From the NCBI GenBank assembly GCA_023228195.1, contig JALOBR010000078.1:1-6737 (forward strand): a DNA stretch of 6,737 nt, given 5' to 3'. Positions 1 to 6,616 of this stretch are shown piece by piece; the first letter of the stretch is position 1, and every line of letters begins with the position of its first letter. The position numbers were made by a program, and so were the translations under genes. The notes under the pieces are model-generated. The model was given only the letters and a program-made list of their open reading frames with translations. It searched no databases and had not been told where the DNA came from. The DNA is from Candidatus Omnitrophota bacterium. Lineage in GTDB: Bacteria; Omnitrophota; Gorgyraeia; Duberdicusellales; 4484-171.

Positions 1-4
1 TTGA

Positions 5-979
5 TTATATTTTACCAGTAGAGTTTGCGCAAGCAAATTTAAGTATATCTTCACTTTTTGCCAAAAACGAAGATAAATCAACGCCTTCGACGATTAGAGA
101 CTGCGTATCAAACGGCCCCCATCTTCTTGAATTTGATATTTTGAACAATCCTACAACTGGCCTCTTTAAAATGCTTGCAAGATGCATTGGCCCTGAATCA
201 AGGCCGATGAACAAAGAACAATTATGTTTTAAAAAGGAAGCTAAATTCCTCAATGATAGCTTTCCGGTAACATTCTTTATATCTAATTTTTCTGCCAGGA
301 CTTCGCTCTCTGGCATTTCTTCTTTTGAACCTATAAGAACAATGTCACCGGCGCATTTTTCTTTTAAGGCTGAAACAAGGCGCGTCCAATAAGCAATCTC
401 TATTTGCTTTGAAGGATTGGAACTAAAGGGATGGATTACGATATATTTTTGCGATAAGTTCAAACATCCCGAAAGCATATTTAACGTACCTAACTTATCT
501 ACGGTTAAGTCAAAAGAAGGCGTAAAGATATCTTTACATATTAACTTTACCAAATCGAAATTATATTCTACTTCATGTTTCTGAACCAAATGTTTTTTGT
601 CTTCTATTTTTCTGTTTAAGCAAAATCCCCATTTTCTATTATAGCCAAGCCTTAAAGGAACAGCCGCAAGCAACGATGCGAGATGAAATTCCTTTTTGGG
701 GTTAAGCGAAATTACGCAATCTATTTTTTCTTTCCTTAGAATATTGCTTAAGTTAAATGCCCCGGAAAAGCCTTCAAAAACATCATTTTTATATTCAATA
801 AAATGGTCCACGAAATCGATACCCATGACAAGGTCAACATTATCTTTCTTGGCTAAAAGATATATCTTGCTATCGGGGTAGTTAAATTTTACAAGCTTAA
901 TTGCGTAAAGACTGAGCAGGAATTCCCCCAATCTATCCGAACGGATGAAAAAAAAATTTTTTATTTCTTTTTTATTCAT
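5..979 (-). CDS. Glycosyltransferase family 9, divergent heptosyltransferase-like paralogue
   Basis: A 324-residue second GT9 protein. The N-terminus IRSDRLGEFLLSLYAIKLV (12-30) aligns with the GT9 opening but has Glu19 where WaaC-type enzymes have the catalytic-base Asp. HPFSSNPSKQIEIAYW (183-198) gives a candidate donor Lys191, and FIGLDSGPMHLASILKRP (257-274) gives Asp261 and His266. The usual FGPTDP-type signature is replaced by FKISNSRRWGPF (279-290), so only the R-x-W-G-P end is kept. It lacks the Cys-bearing tail of its neighbour. It starts at an ATG overlapping the upstream stop by 8 bp, with no clear Shine-Dalgarno sequence, and ends at a TAA (5-7) four bases from the window edge. 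Membership of GT9 is clear. The motif changes suggest a different donor or acceptor, or weaker activity. Codons 8-11 contain a run of nine T. Confidence 0.88.
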   Translation of the reverse strand: MNKKEIKNFFFIRSDRLGEFLLSLYAIKLVKFNYPDSKIYLLAKKDNVDLVMGIDFVDHFIEYKNDVFEGFSGAFNLSNILRKEKIDCVISLNPKKEFHLASLLAAVPLRLGYNRKWGFCLNRKIEDKKHLVQKHEVEYNFDLVKLICKDIFTPSFDLTVDKLGTLNMLSGCLNLSQKYIVIHPFSSNPSKQIEIAYWTRLVSALKEKCAGDIVLIGSKEEMPESEVLAEKLDIKNVTGKLSLRNLASFLKHNCSLFIGLDSGPMHLASILKRPVVGLFKISNSRRWGPFDTQSLIVEGVDLSSFLAKSEDILKFACANSTGKI

Positions 980-2015
980 TAATTATACTTTCTAAATTTC
1001 TGATTGCCTCTTCTACCTTTATAGCTTTCATGCAAGGGGTAATTTTTCCATCCAGGCATTTTTCTTTTTCTTGTTTTTTATAGTCTACGGAATATTGGCA
1101 CGGGCCGCAGCTAAAATCTTTTCTTATAGTTTTATACACCCCCGGGCCGATTGGTCCGGTATGGCGCGGGTCTGACGGGCCAAAAAGACAAACAAGCGGC
1201 GCGCCTAGGGCACGGGCTATATGAAGGATACCGGTGTCTAAACAGAAAACTCCTTTGGCTTGTTTTATAAGGAAAGCCACTTCGCCTAAGTTCCTACCTA
1301 TAAAACTGCGGGCACTTTTCTCATCCTTCAATTTCTCAAGGAGCAATTTCGGCTCCGCGTCAGAAACCGCGCCCGTTACAAACACATTAAAACCGCGGCC
1401 GGTTAAGTATTTTGCAACTTGCGCGAACTTGTCAATCTCCCAGCTTTTGCTTGGAAGATAGCTGCTGCAGGAAGAATGAACAACGAAATAATCCTTTCCT
1501 TTTTCCTTACTTGGACTTTCATGTCCGGCGCAACCGGAGGAGAAAAAATCCATACAATAATCGCTATCAGAAACCTCTATATTTAACAGCTTTGAAATAG
1601 TATCAAGATAATTTTCTATGGCATGGCAGTTACGTGAGAATTCTTTTGTTTTATGCAAAAATTTCTTTCCGGATTCGCTATCTATTCCTATGCGCAAAGC
1701 GCCTTTGGCTGCCTCATAAGCAAACTTTGTGTATTCTAAATTAGATTCAAGCGCAACGCATAAATCATACCTGTTAAGCATTAACTTTTTAAGAAGCAGT
1801 TTCCTTTTAACCCAACGCTCTATTTTATGGAATTTTTTATAAACAAATACGTTATCTAAATAAGGGTTTTTTTCTACTACAGTTCTGCCCTGGGGTGAAG
1901 TTAAAACATCTATTTGGGCGCACTCAAAAGTTTTTCTCAGTTTTCTTATCACGGGAGTTACGAATAAAACATCACCGATGTTTCCTATTCTTATGATAAG
2001 TATTTTTTTAAACAT
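972..2015 (-). CDS. Glycosyltransferase family 9 (ADP-heptose:LPS heptosyltransferase-like), with a Cys-containing C-terminus
   Basis: A 347-residue GT-B enzyme of the WaaC/WaaF/WaaQ family, which adds heptose to the LPS inner core at the cytoplasmic face of the membrane. The start ILIIRIGNIGDVLFVTPVIR (5-24) carries the catalytic-base Asp15. Lys190 in PSKSWEIDKF matches the donor-phosphate Lys of WaaC. CLDTGILHIARALGAP (258-273) supplies Asp260, and LFGPSDPRHTGP (277-288) is the standard GT9 signature. After the fold there is an extra tail with Cys303, Cys306, Cys320 and Cys328 (C-x2-C, then C-x7-C). The ATG is correct judging from the family, yet it has no Shine-Dalgarno sequence; the 20-bp leader reads CCCACCT there instead. 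Its last codons overlap the next GT9 gene by 8 bp (ATGAATAA). All key residues are intact, so activity is expected; heptose as donor is the family default and is unproven here. Confidence 0.92.
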   Translation of the reverse strand: MFKKILIIRIGNIGDVLFVTPVIRKLRKTFECAQIDVLTSPQGRTVVEKNPYLDNVFVYKKFHKIERWVKRKLLLKKLMLNRYDLCVALESNLEYTKFAYEAAKGALRIGIDSESGKKFLHKTKEFSRNCHAIENYLDTISKLLNIEVSDSDYCMDFFSSGCAGHESPSKEKGKDYFVVHSSCSSYLPSKSWEIDKFAQVAKYLTGRGFNVFVTGAVSDAEPKLLLEKLKDEKSARSFIGRNLGEVAFLIKQAKGVFCLDTGILHIARALGAPLVCLFGPSDPRHTGPIGPGVYKTIRKDFSCGPCQYSVDYKKQEKEKCLDGKITPCMKAIKVEEAIRNLESIINE

Positions 2016-2035
2016 GATATAGGTGGGTTATAACT

Positions 2036-2830
2036 TTACTTTCCGGATTGATCCGGGCTTTGCTTTGTTTTATTATAAATTTCCCATACTTTAGCCCATT
2101 TTACGAAATGAACCCAGGAAAAAAGAATCGAAAAAACCAGCCCCGGCAGTCCTTCTTTGTAGCCTTTTTTATTAAGATACATTTTTTTAAATAGCTTAAG
2201 GGGTTTCCATGTAAGGTTATATTTTATTTTTTTTATATCCAGGTCTTTCTCCTCATCAAGAATGTCTTTTGCCTGTAAATCCGTATAACGGTTCTGCCTA
2301 TCGATAAATTCAGCTATACTATCAAACGGAAAATGCAAAATATCGGCACTTAACTCCCCGACATCTCCATCTACAATCATTTTTTCATGGACTCTCCCCT
2401 CGTAACGGGCGTAACCTTTCTTAAATAAATGCTGCGACCAATGATACCAACCGCCATAGGTAAAAACATGCCCCAAGAATGCGTTCTTACGCAAAAATTT
2501 GAAAGCGGAATATTTTGTGCCCGGAAGTATTTCGGAGCATTTATACTTAAAATCTTCGCTGACTATCTCATCGCTGTCTAACTGTAAAACCCATTCGCCT
2601 GCCGCACAATCAGTTCCGAAATTACGTTCTGCGGCAAACGAACCTAAAAATTTATGCGAATAGAATTTCGCTCCCGCGCGTTCGGCCATTTCTTTTGTTT
2701 TATCCGTGCTGTCCCCGTCAACTACGATAATTTCATTTGCCCAGCCTTTAAGCGAGTCGAGGCATTTGTCTATTTTTTTCTCGGAATTGCGGGAGAGAAC
2801 AACCGCGGACAAAGTATAATCTTTAGGCAT
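2036..2830 (-). CDS. Glycosyltransferase family 2, WaaE/LgtF-like (LPS core-type)
   Basis: A 264-residue GT-A fold enzyme. The N-terminus LSAVVLSRNSEKKIDKCLDS (7-26) and IIVVDGDSTDKT (34-45) form the nucleotide-binding half. LQLDSDEIV (82-90) provides the DxD metal site (Asp85, Asp87) followed by Glu88. GRVHEKM (145-151) resembles the conserved Arg/His-Glu segment of the WaaE/LgtF-like subgroup, which adds beta-1,4-linked glucose to inner-core heptose in known members. The C-terminal part has a basic stretch and a hydrophobic helix, LPGLVFSILFSWVHFVKW (228-245), probably for membrane attachment. The length is normal for this subgroup. It starts inside the upstream gene (8-bp overlap) with a strong Shine-Dalgarno sequence, and its stop is 20 bp before the next ATG. 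The core-type affinity fits the two GT9 genes downstream, but donor and acceptor are inferred from the family only. Confidence 0.88.
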   Translation of the reverse strand: MPKDYTLSAVVLSRNSEKKIDKCLDSLKGWANEIIVVDGDSTDKTKEMAERAGAKFYSHKFLGSFAAERNFGTDCAAGEWVLQLDSDEIVSEDFKYKCSEILPGTKYSAFKFLRKNAFLGHVFTYGGWYHWSQHLFKKGYARYEGRVHEKMIVDGDVGELSADILHFPFDSIAEFIDRQNRYTDLQAKDILDEEKDLDIKKIKYNLTWKPLKLFKKMYLNKKGYKEGLPGLVFSILFSWVHFVKWAKVWEIYNKTKQSPDQSGK

Positions 2831-4025
2831 TTACCTTCTCCTTAAGATAATTATCAAGAGAAACAATATAAGCGCTAAATACCCAAAAAAGAGTGGTAAG
2901 GACAAGAGAAAATAAATTATTATCGAAACAAGAATGAACTAAAAATCCTATATAACCCGCAATTAAACCAAGCAGAATAAGGCCTTGCTGGCCATATGAC
3001 GCTTTAAGTTTTATGCCGCGCAGCGCGCGAATGAGTATGCTCAATGGGATACTTAAAAATAATAATAACCCCATAATGCCAATTTCCGACCACATCTGCA
3101 GATAAGAATTATGCGCATAACGAAGGTCCGGATAATCGGCAGGTTTGTATTTCGGAAAATATTTAGAAAAGGTATTTATCCCTTTGCCTAATATTGGGTT
3201 TTCCTCCACCATGCTCCAGCCGGTTTTCCAAAGAATAGTTCTTTCCCATACGGTATTTCTTTCCGGTTTAAAAAGCCCGGTAACTCGGTCAAAGCCTTTC
3301 GGCGTAATCATTAACAATAAAATGACGGCTACCGGTATGATTATTGCTAATTTCTTATTATAAATAAAAAAATAAACGCTTATTCCGACCAAAAGCCCCA
3401 GCCACGCTCCACGGGAAGAAGTTTTAAGTAAACAGTAAAATCCCAATAAACAAATAACCAAAAGTATAACTCTTTTTACCCTGGAAAGGCCGCGGTTTAA
3501 GAATAAAAACGTCAGAGGTAAAACCGAAATTATATACGCCCCGAAATCGTTGGCATCGTAAAAAGAAGATTGTATTCTGCGAAGACTTTCCAGCGGATTT
3601 ATTGTGTTGTGCTTAAAAATATCGAAACCAAAAATACTCTGGAAAATACCGTTTGAGAAGGTAATCGCCGATACTGCTATTACCACCCAGAAAAAACGTA
3701 TCATTCTCCTTTTATCGTTACTGAAAAAATCAAACAAGGAAAAAAACAAAAAAATGTATTTCGGGACTCTTGAAAAACCCCTCCAGCTTTCGCCTGGATA
3801 TGAACTTCGAATGGCAGAAATAAATATAACAATAAACAACAAACTGAATAATATACTTATTGATAAGCGCAGAAATTTTACATCTCTCGAAATAATTATT
3901 TTTATTAAAAAAACAGAGATTAAAAGATATGTGCTCACCTCAACCGGCGCATTTGCCAAGGTTATGCCAAACGCCAACACCCAGAGAAAGAACTCGCTTA
4001 TATAATTTATTTTTTTAGTAAGCAT
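2823..4025 (-). CDS. O-antigen ligase / Wzy polymerase-like membrane protein (Wzy_C family)
   Basis: A 400-residue protein with roughly 11-12 hydrophobic segments and a large hydrophilic loop (about 242-314), the layout of WaaL ligases and Wzy polymerases. These act on the periplasmic side, using undecaprenyl-diphosphate-linked glycan as donor. The Wzy_C-type core is visible: KTSSRGAWLG (201-210; Arg205), the loop segment WKTGWSMVEENPILGKG (266-282), and YAHNSYLQMWSEIG (303-316; His305). A second HS-x-FDNN stretch (364-370) sits between the last helices. Arg and His at equivalent positions are essential in studied WaaL proteins. Sequence alone does not separate ligase from polymerase; a ligase role is slightly favoured by the neighbouring core-type GT9 genes. 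The ATG lies inside the end of the preceding gene (11-bp overlap, different frame) and has no Shine-Dalgarno sequence. The 3' end carries the ribosome binding site of the next gene. Confidence 0.88.
   Translation of the reverse strand: MLTKKINYISEFFLWVLAFGITLANAPVEVSTYLLISVFLIKIIISRDVKFLRLSISILFSLLFIVIFISAIRSSYPGESWRGFSRVPKYIFLFFSLFDFFSNDKRRMIRFFWVVIAVSAITFSNGIFQSIFGFDIFKHNTINPLESLRRIQSSFYDANDFGAYIISVLPLTFLFLNRGLSRVKRVILLVICLLGFYCLLKTSSRGAWLGLLVGISVYFFIYNKKLAIIIPVAVILLLMITPKGFDRVTGLFKPERNTVWERTILWKTGWSMVEENPILGKGINTFSKYFPKYKPADYPDLRYAHNSYLQMWSEIGIMGLLLFLSIPLSILIRALRGIKLKASYGQQGLILLGLIAGYIGFLVHSCFDNNLFSLVLTTLFWVFSAYIVSLDNYLKEKVNA
2838..2843 (-). promoter_or_regulatory. Shine-Dalgarno sequence of the GT2 gene
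   Basis: On the minus strand AAGGAG lies 7 nt before the ATG at 2828-2830, an ideal spacing. It sits within the last codons of the ligase/polymerase gene, whose TAA (2823-2825) overlaps the GT2 start as ATGCCTAA. It is the only strong Shine-Dalgarno sequence among the six starts in the window and fixes this start codon. Confidence 0.8.
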
Positions 4026-5412
4026 TTTTTAAGGCAAAAAAAGAAAGAAAAATAATTTTTAAATCAAGCCAGATTGACCAGTTCTCTGCATAATATAAAT
4101 CGTATTTTACTCTTTCTTCAATCGGAGTGCCCTGGCGAAGCCCGTGTATTTGGGCCCAGCCGGTAATTCCTGATTTTATATGATGCCTGCTCATATACCT
4201 TGGTATATCATCTTTAAATTGCTCTACAAAAAAAGGCCGCTCCGGCCGGGGACCGACCAGGCTCATCTCACTCCATAAGACATTATACAATTGAGGTATT
4301 TCATCAAGATTATATTTCCTTAAAAATTTTCCTATTAAAGTGCAGCGGCCATCATCTTTTTTAACAAATACCGGGCCGGTCTTACTTTCTGCGCCCTGAT
4401 ACATGCTTCTGAATTTATGGATTTTAAAAACTTTTCCCTCCTCGCTTATTCTTTCCTGAGAAAAAAATATCGGCCCCCTTGATGTTGCCTTGATAGCTAA
4501 CGATATGATAAAAAATACCGGGGAAAGCAGGATTATCCCCGAAAATGACCCTAATATATCGATGCTTCTTTTTAAAAATCTATTATAGGCGAAATTTAAA
4601 GGAGATTCTTTAAATTTGATAAGATTAAGCCCGTCTACGCTTTCTATCTCAAACTTCTGAATCATGATATCAAAAAGGTCAGCCACTATCTTAAAGGTAA
4701 CAAGCCTTTTTTCCGATTCCAATATAAGATTAATAATTGCCTTCCTTGGTATCTCCAAATCGGAAAGTATTATTTCATCGGGTTTATATTTATCAAGGAT
4801 GTCATTAAAATTATCGATACTTCCTATGTATTGACCCATTTGGCCATTAGCGGATTTGCGCGTAGAAACAAATCCTATAATATATCCGTAACGGTTAAAA
4901 TAATCTACGTGTTCTATAACTTTACTTATGGTTTCGGGTTTACCTAAGATTAGAATTTTTTTCTTGGTCTTTTCAAAAACATTTTTTGCGTAAAAAAGCC
5001 TCCAAAAGAGCCGTGAAACAATCAGGAAAAGAGAAAGATTAAACCCTATTATCAATATAAGCAAACGTGAATAAGTTGTGTTTCTGTAAAAAAATGTTCC
5101 GGCCAAAAGAAGCAGCATCGCCAAACCTATACTTTTTATCAGCGAAAAAACATGATCAACGAATTTCTTTGTAAAATCAATCCGATAAAGCCCTTCTCTG
5201 TTAATCAATACGACAAGAAGAATTTCAATAGATAAGAAAGGTAATACATAATTACCGAAAGAAGGAACGCCGAAGGGCAGATCAAAAAGATTGGAATTGA
5301 AACGAAACCAATAAGAAAAAGAAAGCGCTAAAAAGCTGATTATCAAATCGTTCAATATTAAATATTCGAAATAATGAACAGTAAGTTTTTTCTTAGTCAG
5401 TTTATGCGGCAT
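4015..5412 (-). CDS. Polyprenyl-phosphate sugar-1-phosphate transferase (WbaP/WcaJ-type initiating enzyme)
   Basis: A 465-residue membrane enzyme that starts glycan assembly by moving a sugar-1-phosphate from a UDP-sugar to undecaprenyl phosphate. The N-terminal part has four likely membrane helices (about 15-37, 55-71, 88-108, 116-138). A Rossmann-like CoA-binding-type domain begins at KKILILGKP (151-159). The catalytic domain starts at KRSIDILGS (281-289), which runs into a re-entrant helix with the Ser-Pro kink (297-298). It continues with GPIFFSQER (313-321), KFRSM (333-337), the catalytic Asp370-Glu371 pair in LDEIPQLYNVL, VGPRPERP (386-393) and GITGWAQIHG (415-424). All hallmark residues are present and the length is normal, so it should be active. 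The sugar (glucose, galactose, N-acetylated or dideoxy amino sugar) cannot be told. It begins 1 bp after the GT4 stop without a Shine-Dalgarno sequence, suggesting translational coupling, and overlaps the next gene by 11 bp. Confidence 0.94.
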   Translation of the reverse strand: MPHKLTKKKLTVHYFEYLILNDLIISFLALSFSYWFRFNSNLFDLPFGVPSFGNYVLPFLSIEILLVVLINREGLYRIDFTKKFVDHVFSLIKSIGLAMLLLLAGTFFYRNTTYSRLLILIIGFNLSLFLIVSRLFWRLFYAKNVFEKTKKKILILGKPETISKVIEHVDYFNRYGYIIGFVSTRKSANGQMGQYIGSIDNFNDILDKYKPDEIILSDLEIPRKAIINLILESEKRLVTFKIVADLFDIMIQKFEIESVDGLNLIKFKESPLNFAYNRFLKRSIDILGSFSGIILLSPVFFIISLAIKATSRGPIFFSQERISEEGKVFKIHKFRSMYQGAESKTGPVFVKKDDGRCTLIGKFLRKYNLDEIPQLYNVLWSEMSLVGPRPERPFFVEQFKDDIPRYMSRHHIKSGITGWAQIHGLRQGTPIEERVKYDLYYAENWSIWLDLKIIFLSFFALKNAY

Positions 5413-5413
5413 A

Positions 5414-6538
5414 TCAATTTAGATTAAGTTTTTCCTTAATAAAGTTTCTAAAATTGTTTTTGAAATTGTCGCGGCTGAATTTAATTGCATTATTCCTTAT
5501 CCGAACAGGATCAAATTCATTAAGATGCTTTTCGAATTCGCCAATTGCTTCAATCAGCGCTTCACTTTCCTGTTTATAGAAAAACACGCCGGTAGCAGCA
5601 TTATCGCGGCTATCAGCTAAAGATATTATTGTTTCGCTCACCCCGCCTTTACCATACGCAATTACGGCGGAGCCTGTTGCCTGCGCCTCAAGGGGAGAAA
5701 TTCCAAAATCCTCCTCTGCCGCGTAGACAAAAGCTTTTGCCCTCTGGCAAAGAAGAATTAAGTCGCGGTCAGCCACCCACCCAAGAAGTTTGATGTTTTG
5801 CGAAGAAACCTTCCTTTCAAGCTCTTTCCTTAGGTGGCCGTCCCCTATTATAAATATTTTCTTATCAGGGCACCTGCTAAATGCATCTATAATTATATCA
5901 ATACGTTTATAAGGCACAAGCGCTGAAATACATAAATAAAAATCCTCCCTTTTGACTCTACTATTTAAGATAAATTTCTCGCAATCTACCGGGGGATAGA
6001 TAACATTAGAATCTCTTTTGTAAATATCATTTATTCTTTTTTGTATGGTCTTGGAAATTGCGACAAATTCATCAACTCTATCCAGAGTTTTTAAATCCCA
6101 TTTTTTAAGGTTTTCGGTTACATAACTTACTATTTTTTTCTTTAAAAAAGGGTAGGAACCGAAATATTGTTCAAAAAAAGACCAGACATAGCGCATGGGC
6201 GTATAACAATAGCAAAGATGAAACGCATTCTTTGGTTTTCTTGCTCCTTTTGCAACAGAGTGGCTTGAACTCAGTATGAAATCATATCCGGTTAAATTGA
6301 AACTTTCAACGGCAGCCGGAAACAAAGGAAGATAATTTCTGTATTTCTTTAAAGCAAATGGGAGGTGCTGGATGAATGAAGTTTTAACCGGCATATTTGA
6401 AATAACCGGCGAGACAGAAGCGCTGTCGTAAAGCAAAGTAAAAATATCTGCCCGGGGAAAAAGCTCACAAAAAACTTCAAGGCATTTTTCCCCGCCGCGC
6501 ATCCCATTAAGCCAATCATGAATTATTGCAACTTTCAT
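5414..6538 (-). CDS. Glycosyltransferase family 4, WbaZ-like (probable mannosyltransferase-type)
   Basis: A 374-residue cytoplasmic, membrane-associated GT-B enzyme expected to move a sugar from a nucleotide donor to a lipid-linked glycan. The N-terminal domain (about 1-190) opens with MKVAIIHDWL and a G-G-E-K segment (15-18), and carries CYCYTPMRYVW (109-119), typical of the WbaZ-like GT4 subgroup. The C-terminal donor domain (about 195-345) has the phosphate-binding stretch SALVPYKRID (205-214; Lys211, Arg212) and the GT4 E-x7-E signature in EDFGISPLEA (Glu276 and Glu284), followed by a G-G-V-S-E turn (298-302). Full length for the family. The ATG start is well placed for the first beta strand but has no Shine-Dalgarno sequence. 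It is the first complete gene after the gap, and its TGA is followed after 1 bp by the next ATG. WbaZ itself is a mannosyltransferase; the sugar used here cannot be read from the sequence. Confidence 0.9.
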   Translation of the reverse strand: MKVAIIHDWLNGMRGGEKCLEVFCELFPRADIFTLLYDSASVSPVISNMPVKTSFIQHLPFALKKYRNYLPLFPAAVESFNLTGYDFILSSSHSVAKGARKPKNAFHLCYCYTPMRYVWSFFEQYFGSYPFLKKKIVSYVTENLKKWDLKTLDRVDEFVAISKTIQKRINDIYKRDSNVIYPPVDCEKFILNSRVKREDFYLCISALVPYKRIDIIIDAFSRCPDKKIFIIGDGHLRKELERKVSSQNIKLLGWVADRDLILLCQRAKAFVYAAEEDFGISPLEAQATGSAVIAYGKGGVSETIISLADSRDNAATGVFFYKQESEALIEAIGEFEKHLNEFDPVRIRNNAIKFSRDNFKNNFRNFIKEKLNLN

Positions 6539-6570
6539 AATTTGGTTATTATATTATTAGACTAATGCGT

Positions 6571-6600
6571 ATTATCAGGTTGCGCTTATAAACATAACAA
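6571..6600 (-). promoter_or_regulatory. Candidate internal sigma70-like promoter ahead of the WbaZ-like GT4 gene
   Basis: The 78-bp gap is the only place in the window with room for a promoter. On the minus strand TTGTTA (6595-6600, 4 of 6 to TTGACA) is followed after 18 bp by GATAAT (6571-6576, 5 of 6 to TATAAT). This would start transcription roughly 27 nt before the ATG at 6538. The two arms of the inverted repeat overlap these two boxes, as an operator might. A competing reading uses the perfect TATAAT at 6548-6553, which has no good -35 box and would give a nearly leaderless mRNA. AT-rich DNA yields such boxes by chance, so this is only a candidate. Confidence 0.25.
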
Positions 6601-6604
6601 CCTG
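6576..6604 (-). repeat. Inverted repeat / hairpin in the 78-bp intergenic gap
   Basis: On the minus strand CAGGTTG (6598-6604) is matched by a perfect inverted copy CAACCTG (6576-6582), 15 nt apart. Inside, TTAT (6594-6597) can pair with ATAA (6586-6589) around a GTTT loop, leaving a GCG bulge on the 3' side. An extra direct copy of AGGTT (6607-6611) lies just upstream of the left arm, around the palindrome GTTAAC (6604-6609). No T-run follows on either strand, so it does not look like a Rho-independent terminator. It could be an operator, an RNA hairpin that stabilises or processes the transcript, or chance in AT-rich DNA. Confidence 0.5.
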
Positions 6605-6616
6605 TTAACCTATAAA

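Noticed and set aside
1234..1600. Two overlapping plus-strand open frames of 75 and 62 residues
   Set aside because: Both are antisense to the well-supported GT9 gene, in different frames from each other, with no ribosome binding site or family resemblance.
2220..2240. A8 run on the coding strand of the GT2 gene as a frameshift or slippage site
   Set aside because: The frame is intact across it, it encodes an ordinary Lys-rich stretch (IKKIKY), and it lies late in the gene. This is expected in AT-rich DNA.
3604..4005. 133-residue open frame on the plus strand
   Set aside because: It lies entirely antisense to the membrane-protein gene, is a Lys/Asn/Ile-rich low-complexity translation typical of the complement of hydrophobic coding DNA, and shows no recognisable motif.
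6548..6553. Perfect TATAAT as the main promoter of the cluster
   Set aside because: No acceptable -35 box lies 16-18 bp upstream, and it would start transcription only a few bases before the ATG. It is kept as an alternative in the promoter entry, not as a separate feature.
6576..6604. Inverted repeat as a Rho-independent terminator
   Set aside because: The stem is only 7 bp plus a bulged 4 bp, and no T-run follows on either strand. It is listed instead as a repeat of unknown role.
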